From contig DPKY01000066.1 of assembly GCA_003542275.1 (NCBI GenBank), positions 1 to 5,814 of the forward strand: a stretch of 5,814 bases of DNA, read 5' to 3'. Below the pieces are notes generated by a model that was given only the letters and a program-made list of their open reading frames with translations, did no database searches and was not told the origin of the DNA. The position numbers and the translations under genes were made by a program. Positions 1 to 5,814 of the stretch are shown one piece after another. Numbering within the stretch: the first letter of the stretch is position 1; every line of letters begins with the position of its first letter. This DNA is from Methylococcaceae bacterium. GTDB lineage: Bacteria > Pseudomonadota > Gammaproteobacteria > Methylococcales > Methylomonadaceae.

Positions 1-422
1 GATTGACGGGCAATAACCCCTGGTGCAATTTTTTCAATAGGCGAAGACTGTGTGCTATGAACAGGCCCTTTGCCATCAATTGGATTACCCAAGGCATCCA
101 CAACACGACCCAAAAGCTGTTCACCGACGGGAACTTCCAAAATTTTTCCCGTACATCTAACGGTGTCACCTTCAGAGATATGCTGATAAGCGCCCAATAC
201 CACCGCGCCAACAGAATCTCTTTCTAGGTTAAGCGCCATACCATAAGTATGGTCTGGGAATTCTAACATTTCCCCTTGCATAGCTTGAGAAAGACCGTGA
301 ATTCTCACAATCCCGTCAGTTACGCTGACAACGGTACCTTCGGTGTGTACTTGTGTACTTAAATCGAAGTTTTCGATCTTCTTTTTAATCAGATCACTGA
401 TTTCAGATGGATTTAATTGCAT
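1..422 (-). CDS. atpA: ATP synthase F1 subunit alpha, N-terminal part (gene runs off the left edge)
   Basis: Alpha subunit of the F1 catalytic head; three copies alternate with beta and carry the non-catalytic nucleotide sites. I translated the minus strand from the ATG at 422-420: it opens [20 protein letters not shown] and reads 140 codons without a stop to the window edge. Recognisable family stretches are [17 protein letters not shown] (about residues 28-44) and MQGEML in the N-terminal beta-barrel, [24 protein letters not shown] and [17 protein letters not shown] leading toward the nucleotide-binding domain, and [12 protein letters not shown] at the edge. The Walker A loop lies beyond the window and cannot be checked. 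It follows atpH by 20 bases, in the usual atpH-atpA order. A modest purine-rich stretch (GAGCGAGAAAAG) precedes the start. Identity is secure; only about a quarter of the usual ~510-residue protein is visible. Confidence 0.97.
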   Translation of the reverse strand, partial: MQLNPSEISDLIKKKIENFDLSTQVHTEGTVVSVTDGIVRIHGLSQAMQGEMLEFPDHTYGMALNLERDSVGAVVLGAYQHISEGDTVRCTGKILEVPVGEQLLGRVVDALGNPIDGKGPVHSTQSSPIEKIAPGVIARQ

Positions 423-442
423 ATGCTTTTCTCGCTCTAAAT

Positions 443-973
443 TTAGAGTCTTTGTGCTAATTGTTGAAGCTGGCCTCTAACGGAGCCATCAATGACTTGA
501 TCACCTGCCCGCACTAGAACGCCACCTATTAATGACGAGTCAACAGCCACTTTCATGTTGACTTTTTTACCAAAGCTTTTTTCTAATGCCGCATTGAAAT
601 CCTGTTTCGCCTCTTTAGAAAAAGCATAAGCCGTCGTCACATCAATATCAATAAAGCCTTCATCTTCTGCTTTATAAGTTTCAAATAATGCCGCAATGGC
701 TGGAATTAAACTCAACTTATTATTCTCAATAAGCAGCGTCAAAAAATTTATACCTTCCTGATCAAGCTGATCAGCGCAAATATCGAGCAATAACGCAAGT
801 AAGTTACTTTTCCCCACTTTAGGATCATCAATCATCCCAGCGAGTTTGTTATCACCCAACACCATAGCTAAAAAAGACAGTTTCTTTGACCACTGCTTAG
901 ATGAATTTGTTTCTTTTGCACGTTTAAATACGGCAACAGCATAAGGTCTTGCCAATGTTGCTATTTCGTTCAT
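443..973 (-). CDS. atpH: ATP synthase F1 subunit delta
   Basis: Delta subunit (the OSCP equivalent) sits on top of the F1 head and ties it to the b-subunit peripheral stalk. The 176-residue product has the normal family length. It opens with the family's ARPYA element (residues 8-12) in an all-helical N-terminal domain. It ends with the delta-subunit signature around residues 146-176, which includes [19 protein letters not shown] and the closing LQQLAQRL. The start ATG at 973-971 comes 5 bases after the atpF stop, with a short AGG-type ribosome site (TTAGG) roughly nine bases upstream inside the atpF end, so translation is probably coupled to atpF. Nothing is odd about it. Confidence 0.97.
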   Translation of the reverse strand: MNEIATLARPYAVAVFKRAKETNSSKQWSKKLSFLAMVLGDNKLAGMIDDPKVGKSNLLALLLDICADQLDQEGINFLTLLIENNKLSLIPAIAALFETYKAEDEGFIDIDVTTAYAFSKEAKQDFNAALEKSFGKKVNMKVAVDSSLIGGVLVRAGDQVIDGSVRGQLQQLAQRL

Positions 974-978
974 GACGT

Positions 979-1452
979 TTAGCCTAATTGGTTAGAAACT
1001 TTATTAAGAATATCTTGATGCTTTGACTTGTCTATCTCCGCACCCAAAATTTGTTGCGCAGCAGCTAAAGCTAATGTCGTAATTTCTTGGCGCAAACCTT
1101 CTCTTGCTTGTTGAATTTCTTGGTCAACTTGCGCTTTTGCTGAAAGAATCAGTCGATCTCCTTCAAGCTTTGCATTGTGTTTTGACTCTTCAACGATTTC
1201 ATTCGCGCGTTTTTGTGCAAGCGTTACGATTTCTGCAGAGCGTTCTTTGGCTTCCTTGAGAACAGTAATGGCTTTCTTTTCAGCCAAAATAATTTGCTCT
1301 TGCCCTCTTTCTGCCGCCGCTAAACCGTCAGCAATCTTCTTTTTTCTTTCTTCTAAAGAGTCAAATAACGGTGGCCAAATGTACTTCATGGTAAACCATA
1401 CCAGAAGTGCAAAGGTGATCATTTGCCCAATCAGAGTAGCATTGATACTCAC
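979..1452 (-). CDS. atpF: ATP synthase Fo subunit b (GTG start)
   Basis: Subunit b dimerises to form the peripheral stalk that stops the F1 head from turning with the rotor. The 157-residue protein matches the E. coli length of 156. It has a single N-terminal membrane helix (about residues 5-25, with the family pattern MKYIWPPL at 22-29), then EERKKKIADGLAAAERG, then a long charged alanine- and glutamate-rich helix expected to form the right-handed coiled coil. The initiation codon is GTG at 1452-1450, not ATG. The sequence AAGAGGAA lies about seven bases upstream as a good Shine-Dalgarno site, and the protein aligns from its first residues (MSINATLIGQ, compare E. coli MNLNATILGQ), so the GTG start is well supported. 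The 38-base gap to atpE contains a hairpin and T-run. Confidence 0.97.
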   Translation of the reverse strand: MSINATLIGQMITFALLVWFTMKYIWPPLFDSLEERKKKIADGLAAAERGQEQIILAEKKAITVLKEAKERSAEIVTLAQKRANEIVEESKHNAKLEGDRLILSAKAQVDQEIQQAREGLRQEITTLALAAAQQILGAEIDKSKHQDILNKVSNQLG

Positions 1453-1475
1453 GATGCGTTCCTCTTGTTGCGATT

Positions 1476-2624
<1,149 letters not shown>

Positions 2625-2636
2625 TTATTTAATAAC

Positions 2637-2993
2637 TTAACGCATAAGTAATGCGAACCAAAAAACCGATAGCGCGCTCACATAGCACGTTAACAGCGGA
2701 AATAACTTTACACTAGGTATCTTAAAGGCGAGAAAAAAAAGAAATACGGTCAGTATTAACTTGATTGACTCGCTTGCGTAAAAAGAATTTATGAATTTTT
2801 TTGCCGCTAATTTGGACGCTCTCACTAAACTGATTCCAAAATAAACATTCGGAATGACAGCGATAATACCGCCCAGCAGGGCAAATTGGCCACTCTTTAC
2901 ATCCAAGACTAACGAAAACCCCAAACCAACCAAAACGGTTATCAGCATTTGATAGGCAACAATTTTAGTTATTGATGACACGTTTGCGGTCAT
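2637..2993 (-). CDS. atpI: ATP synthase assembly/accessory protein AtpI
   Basis: AtpI is a small membrane protein encoded first in many atp operons; in studied bacteria it helps c-ring assembly and may carry Mg2+, and it is usually dispensable. The 118-residue product has four predicted membrane segments at about 11-30, 36-56, 76-92 and 97-115. It carries the family-like stretch GGIIAVIPNVYFG (41-53) and a basic cytoplasmic loop with RASKLAAKK (58-66). It is the first gene after the atp promoter. There is no recognisable Shine-Dalgarno sequence before its ATG (2993-2991), in contrast with atpB and atpE, which fits low expression. Sequence conservation in this family is weak, so the call rests on position, length and topology as well as motif. 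Confidence 0.88.
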   Translation of the reverse strand: MTANVSSITKIVAYQMLITVLVGLGFSLVLDVKSGQFALLGGIIAVIPNVYFGISLVRASKLAAKKFINSFYASESIKLILTVFLFFLAFKIPSVKLFPLLTCYVSALSVFWFALLMR

Positions 2994-3020
2994 AAATGTG
3001 AATGTAAAAGGCTAACTGTA

Positions 3021-3056
3021 TCCGCTGATTATATAGAGCGAATTAAGTTAAATCAA
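3021..3056 (-). promoter_or_regulatory. Sigma70-type promoter of the atp operon
   Basis: On the minus strand, TTGATT (3056-3051) and TATAAT (3033-3028) are separated by exactly 17 bases, giving one mismatch from consensus overall. The predicted start is the A at about 3021, after a GC-rich discriminator CAGCGG, leaving a leader of roughly 28 bases before atpI. The element sits in the 92-base gap between parB and atpI, where an atp promoter is expected. GC-rich discriminators are common at promoters that respond to ppGpp, so growth-rate control is possible but unproven. No terminator was seen after parB, so some read-through from the par genes is also possible. Confidence 0.72.
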
Positions 3057-3085
3057 GGTCGTTTAACGATTGACACTTCTTTAAT

Positions 3086-3934
3086 CTATACTATTTTGCT
3101 CAGAATACCGTTGAGTTCATCTTGTGTTGTATAGAAAAAGACGAGCTTGCCACTGCCATTTTTTTTGCTTTCTACTTTCAATCGGCCATCAAATTTCATA
3201 TCTAACTCGCGTTGAAATTGGGTAATGTGCGTATCGATACGCGGCGTTGTTGTGGTCGATTTAGGCTGCAAGAGTGTTTTGACAAGCTGCTCAGTGACCC
3301 GCACAGACAAACCTTGATTGACAATTTTACGCGCTAGGCTAATTTGCGCTTCCCCCACCAAAGGCAACAGTGCCCGCGCATGGCCCATATCGATTTGATT
3401 GTTTTGCAACATTTTTTTAACTTCTGTTTGCAATTCAAGCAAACGCAATAAATTCGTAATTGTCGCTCTTGATTTCCCGACTGCATCTGCTACATCTTGG
3501 TGCGTCATACTAAACTCGGTTAAAAGTCGATGCAGTGCTTGCGCTTCTTCAAGCGCATTTAAATCTTCACGCTGAATGTTTTCAATTAACGCAATCGCAA
3601 TGGCTGTGCGATCATCCATGTCTTTGATAATGACGGGCACCTCTTGCAATCCGGCAATCTGCGCTGCTCGCCAACGTCGCTCGCCAGCAATAATTTCATA
3701 ACGCCCAGGTGCTACGCTACGCACAACAATGGGCTGAACAATGCCCTGCATGGCAATGGAATTTGCCAACTCCTGCAGCCTTTCTGGATTGATATCGGTG
3801 CGGGGCTGATATTTGCCTCGCTGCAAGACATCAACAGGTAATGTATTGGTGGTTTGAGCGCCTTGTTTGATGGTCGGTATTTCACCTAATAGGGCATCTA
3901 ATCCCCGTCCTAAACCACGCTTTTTGACATTCAT
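3086..3934 (-). CDS. parB: Chromosome-partitioning protein ParB (Spo0J/Noc-type CTPase)
   Basis: ParB binds parS sites, loads as a CTP-dependent DNA clamp and stimulates ParA to segregate the origin region. Domains of the 282-residue protein, in order: N-terminal ParA-contact motif LGRGLDALLGE at 8-18; N-terminal CTPase domain (about 31-123) with the GERRWRA box at 84-90 and ENIQR at 118-122; helix-turn-helix region THQDVADAVGKSRATITNL at 144-162 followed by GHARALL at 184-190; a threonine-rich linker around 226-230; and a C-terminal dimerisation domain from about 237. All functional boxes are intact. The ATG overlaps the TGA of the preceding small ORF as ATGA, and there is no clear Shine-Dalgarno site, so initiation probably depends on coupling. 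No parS palindrome was found in the window. Confidence 0.97.
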   Translation of the reverse strand: MNVKKRGLGRGLDALLGEIPTIKQGAQTTNTLPVDVLQRGKYQPRTDINPERLQELANSIAMQGIVQPIVVRSVAPGRYEIIAGERRWRAAQIAGLQEVPVIIKDMDDRTAIAIALIENIQREDLNALEEAQALHRLLTEFSMTHQDVADAVGKSRATITNLLRLLELQTEVKKMLQNNQIDMGHARALLPLVGEAQISLARKIVNQGLSVRVTEQLVKTLLQPKSTTTTPRIDTHITQFQRELDMKFDGRLKVESKKNGSGKLVFFYTTQDELNGILSKIV

Positions 3935-4164
3935 GATAATGTTGAATTAGTTGGATTGAAAAAGTTGAGTTGCTCAACAAGCTGTTCAAAGGCGACAAGT
4001 AATTGTTGCAGTTTTTGAGCTTCTTGAAGAAGCTGCACCCGTTGCTGCCTAATTTGCTCTTGATGCAAAGCGTCTATTGGCGCACTTGGCATACTTAGAT
4101 TCGAGGATACATCAACCAGCAATGCCTCAAGCCCTCTGCCTAAACGAGGCGATTTAGTGGCCAT
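3931..4164 (-). CDS. Small protein with ParB-like N-terminal ParA-contact motif and coiled coil; unnamed
   Basis: A 77-residue product encoded between parA and parB; I know no name for it. Residues 4-16 (KSPRLGRGLEALL) copy the ParB N-terminal motif found in the adjacent ParB as KKRGLGRGLDALL. In studied ParB proteins, basic residues in this short segment activate the ParA ATPase. After a short linker, residues about 33-69 form a predicted helix rich in glutamine (11 of residues 35-65). It has heptad hydrophobics at I38, L45, L52, F59 and L66, with L55, L62 and F69 in the d position, and no proline, so a coiled-coil dimer is likely. No CTPase box, helix-turn-helix or membrane segment is present. 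It overlaps parA by 11 bases and parB by ATGA, which argues for a translated gene. A role as soluble ParA activator, competitor or adaptor is inferred. Alternatively it could be a remnant of a duplicated parB. Confidence 0.8.
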   Translation of the reverse strand: MATKSPRLGRGLEALLVDVSSNLSMPSAPIDALHQEQIRQQRVQLLQEAQKLQQLLVAFEQLVEQLNFFNPTNSTLS

Positions 4165-4933
4165 TTTTGTCTACCGCATTTGTCAGAATTTCTTTTGCCA
4201 GTGCCATATATGCCAGCGCTCCCCTTGAACTTTTATCATAATTCAAAACGGGTAATCCATGACTAGGCGCTTCTGCAACACGTATATTTCGCGGTACACA
4301 GGCTTTAAACACATCCGTCCCAAAATAGCGAATCAACTGCTCGGACACATCTTTGGTCAGACGATTACGATCGTCAAACATCGTGCGCAAGATACCTTCT
4401 AAATGTAATGAACTATTGACCGTTTCTTGAATATTTTTTAAGGTGCTCATCAAGGCTGAAATCCCCTCAAGCGCGTAGTATTCACATTGCATGGGAATCA
4501 AGAGGCTATTTGCTGCGACCATCGCATTGAGTGTCAACATATTAAGGGATGGAGGACAATCAATAAGAATGTAATCATAGTGCAATTTGATTTTTTCTAA
4601 CGCGTGCGCAAGACGTAATTCCTTGCGCTGGGCTTTCATCAGTTCCACTTCAGCGGCGGTCACATCTTCATTGCCTGCAATGACATCAAATTTTAATGCT
4701 GGTAACGTAATCACTGTCTGTTCAGCAGGCACCGTTTCCATCAACAAATCATAGCTGGAATGTTTTATGTCATGTTTATCAATACCACACCCCATTGCTG
4801 CATTGCCTTGAGGATCTAAATCCACCAGCAAAACACGTTGTTTTAAAGCAGCAAGCGACGCAGCTAAGTTAACACTGGTGGTCGTTTTTCCAACGCCGCC
4901 TTTCTGATTCGTTACAGCAATAATTTTTCCCAC
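4154..4933 (-). CDS. parA: Chromosome-partitioning ATPase ParA (Soj-type), GTG start
   Basis: ParA is a deviant-Walker ATPase that dimerises on ATP, binds nucleoid DNA and pulls ParB-parS complexes apart. With the chosen start the 259-residue protein reads MGKIIAVTNQKGGVGKTTT. It has the deviant Walker A at 11-18 (signature lysine K11), the Walker A' DLDPQGN at 38-44 and the Walker B LIDCPPSL at 123-130. There is no N-terminal helix-turn-helix, so it is the small chromosomal type. Start choice: the GTG at 4933-4931 has AGAGG seven bases upstream and begins where the family begins. An in-frame GTG at 4951 would add six residues (MNRGKI) but has no ribosome site and would place that AGAGG inside the coding region. 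The gene follows rsmG by 25 bases and overlaps the next ORF by 11. Confidence 0.96.
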   Translation of the reverse strand: MGKIIAVTNQKGGVGKTTTSVNLAASLAALKQRVLLVDLDPQGNAAMGCGIDKHDIKHSSYDLLMETVPAEQTVITLPALKFDVIAGNEDVTAAEVELMKAQRKELRLAHALEKIKLHYDYILIDCPPSLNMLTLNAMVAANSLLIPMQCEYYALEGISALMSTLKNIQETVNSSLHLEGILRTMFDDRNRLTKDVSEQLIRYFGTDVFKACVPRNIRVAEAPSHGLPVLNYDKSSRGALAYMALAKEILTNAVDKNGH

Positions 4934-4940
4934 GATTTTT

Positions 4941-4945
4941 CCTCT
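4941..4945 (-). promoter_or_regulatory. Ribosome binding site that decides the parA start
   Basis: AGAGG on the minus strand lies seven bases before the GTG at 4933-4931, the ideal spacing. It is downstream of the alternative GTG at 4951, so it supports the shorter 259-residue ParA, which also matches the usual family N-terminus. Confidence 0.7.
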
Positions 4946-4958
4946 GTTCACTCTATGT

Positions 4959-5573
4959 TTAAAGATGTATTTTCACCAAACACCGCTTTGCCTCAAGATA
5001 CGGCACGTTAATTGACATCAAAGTCGCGTGCGCATCAATGGCGACTAACTCATCTTCAGGTACCTGCCCTTTCATGCAAAGTAAACTGCCTCCCTCACGC
5101 ACTAAATGTGTTGTTAGAGCAACAATATCAGGCAAACTCGCAAACGCTCGGGTTAATACCATATCAAAACGCTGTGTTACCATCATCTCTTCAACGCGAC
5201 AATGCGTCACCATGGCATTCTCTAAACGTAATTCCAAAATAGCCTGCTGAACAAAACGGGTTTTTTTCGCATTACTGTCAAGTAATTGGAACTGCACATC
5301 AGGCCGAAAAATAGCTAACGGAATGCTTGGCAAACCCGCTCCCGTACCCACATCAATGATGCGCGTGCCTTCTAAATGCGGCAAAATAGCAATACTGTCA
5401 AGCAAATGCAAACTCACCATTTCCTCTCGCCGACGAATGGCGGTGAGATTGTAGGCTTTGTTCCATTTTTCAATCAGCGCTAAAAAGGCCAGCAACTTCG
5501 CCACCTTGTCATCGTCAACGGGTACATTTAGCGTCGCGAGTCCTTCACGCAATAAATTTTCTTCGTTTGTCAT
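4959..5573 (-). CDS. rsmG: 16S rRNA (guanine527-N7)-methyltransferase RsmG (GidB)
   Basis: RsmG uses S-adenosylmethionine to methylate N7 of G527 in the 530 loop of 16S rRNA; loss gives low-level streptomycin resistance in studied bacteria. The 204-residue protein is normal length (E. coli 207). Family marks are KWNKAYNLTAIR at 36-47, HLLDSI at 56-61, the SAM-binding motif I DVGTGAGLPSIPLAI at 74-88, LLDSNAKKTRF at 97-107, RVEE at 126-129, RAFASL at 142-147 and MKGQVPEDE at 167-175. Motif I has Ser83 where E. coli has Gly (GLPG); the rest is standard, so it is likely functional. The start ATG (5573-5571) comes 12 bases after the mnmG stop, with only a weak ribosome site, so it is probably expressed from the mnmG transcript. 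Confidence 0.97.
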   Translation of the reverse strand: MTNEENLLREGLATLNVPVDDDKVAKLLAFLALIEKWNKAYNLTAIRRREEMVSLHLLDSIAILPHLEGTRIIDVGTGAGLPSIPLAIFRPDVQFQLLDSNAKKTRFVQQAILELRLENAMVTHCRVEEMMVTQRFDMVLTRAFASLPDIVALTTHLVREGGSLLCMKGQVPEDELVAIDAHATLMSINVPYLEAKRCLVKIHL

Positions 5574-5585
5574 GATTAGCGTATT

Positions 5586-5814
5586 CTAGCCTGCTTTCTT
5601 TTTCAAATGCACCAGCAAAAGTGAAATGGCTGCTGGCGTCATACCTTGAATGCGCGAGGCTTGTCCTAAGGTTTCTGGGCGTTGTTTTTGCAATTTTTCA
5701 CACACTTCATTCGATAAGCCCAAAACGTCTTTATAATTCAACGTCGTCGGTAGTTTCAAATGATCATAACGCAGTGATTTATCAATATCGGCTTGTTGGC
5801 GTGTGATATAGCCT
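5586..5814 (-). CDS. mnmG: tRNA uridine-5-carboxymethylaminomethyl modification enzyme MnmG (GidA), C-terminal end
   Basis: MnmG is the FAD-dependent partner of MnmE; together they build the 5-substituent on wobble U34 of several tRNAs. Only the last 75 codons are present. The reading frame, which I translated directly, runs from the right edge to the TAG at 5588-5586. It contains [20 protein letters not shown], then a stretch with [16 protein letters not shown], then [20 protein letters not shown] near the end. These are the hallmark sequences of the C-terminal helical domain that contacts MnmE, and the ending ASRI-G-TPAAI-LLL is highly specific to this family. The N-terminal FAD domain lies outside the window. 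It is immediately followed by rsmG, the classic gidA-gidB pair. Confidence 0.96.
   Translation of the reverse strand, partial: GYITRQQADIDKSLRYDHLKLPTTLNYKDVLGLSNEVCEKLQKQRPETLGQASRIQGMTPAAISLLLVHLKKKAG

Noticed and set aside
3..227. 74-codon plus-strand ORF at the left edge
   Set aside because: It is antisense to the well-conserved atpA coding sequence; no independent support.
3070..3097. Plus-strand TTGACA-16-TATTTT, a possible antisense promoter into parB
   Set aside because: The -35 is perfect but the -10 is poor and lies in AT-rich sequence at the parB end; no product or conserved element supports it. Only transcript mapping could revive it.
3925..3945. Programmed frameshift fusing the small ORF to ParB
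   Set aside because: The two are in different frames at the ATGA overlap, but no slippery heptamer is present, and ParB already has its own complete N-terminal motif.
3931..4164. Small ORF as a broken parB fragment (pseudogene)
   Set aside because: The frame is fully open, both ends overlap neighbours neatly, the motif is conserved with silent divergence, and the tail is an ordered coiled coil with no resemblance to the ParB CTPase domain.
5012..5250. Two overlapping plus-strand ORFs of 70-76 codons
   Set aside because: Both are antisense to rsmG, whose family motifs are intact in this stretch.
5621..5806. 61-codon plus-strand ORF
   Set aside because: It is antisense to the end of mnmG, which carries unmistakable family sequence.

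Overview
The window is a compact stretch of bacterial core chromosome in which every gene lies on the minus strand. Read in the direction of transcription (right to left), the order is: 3' end of mnmG, rsmG, parA, a small unnamed ORF, parB, then atpI, atpB, atpE, atpF, atpH and the 5' part of atpA. This mnmG-rsmG-parA-parB block next to the F-type ATP synthase operon is typical of the origin-proximal region of Gammaproteobacteria. The proteins fit that: the end of AtpB is almost the same as in E. coli, and c subunit, b subunit and AtpA all align easily with gammaproteobacterial forms. Base composition is moderately AT-rich. The c-subunit style (94 residues, long C-terminal tail) reminds me of Legionella/Coxiella relatives, but that is an impression from memory and not a placement.

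Right part (about 5814-4959): the last 75 codons of mnmG (tRNA wobble-uridine modification) and complete rsmG (16S rRNA m7G methyltransferase), 12 bases apart. Middle (4933-3086): a chromosome-partitioning cassette. parA and parB are not adjacent. Between them sits a 77-codon ORF that overlaps parA by 11 bases and parB by the 4 bases ATGA. Its N-terminus repeats the ParB N-terminal ParA-contact motif (LGRGLEALL against LGRGLDALL in ParB), then runs into a glutamine-rich predicted coiled coil; it has no CTP-binding or DNA-binding domain. This is the most unusual thing in the window: a free-standing ParA-contact peptide protein made in coupling with ParA and ParB.

Left part (3056-1): the atp operon. 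A near-consensus sigma70 promoter (TTGATT, 17 bases, TATAAT) lies in the 92-base gap after parB. atpI, atpB, atpE, atpF, atpH and atpA follow with short gaps. The two longest gaps flank atpE, the gene for the multi-copy c ring: a U-rich leader with a strong Shine-Dalgarno site before it, and a short hairpin followed by nine Ts after it. Both could serve to make more c subunit than its neighbours.

No RNA genes, mobile elements, CRISPR arrays or evident pseudogenes were seen. There is no gene-free stretch longer than 92 bases.
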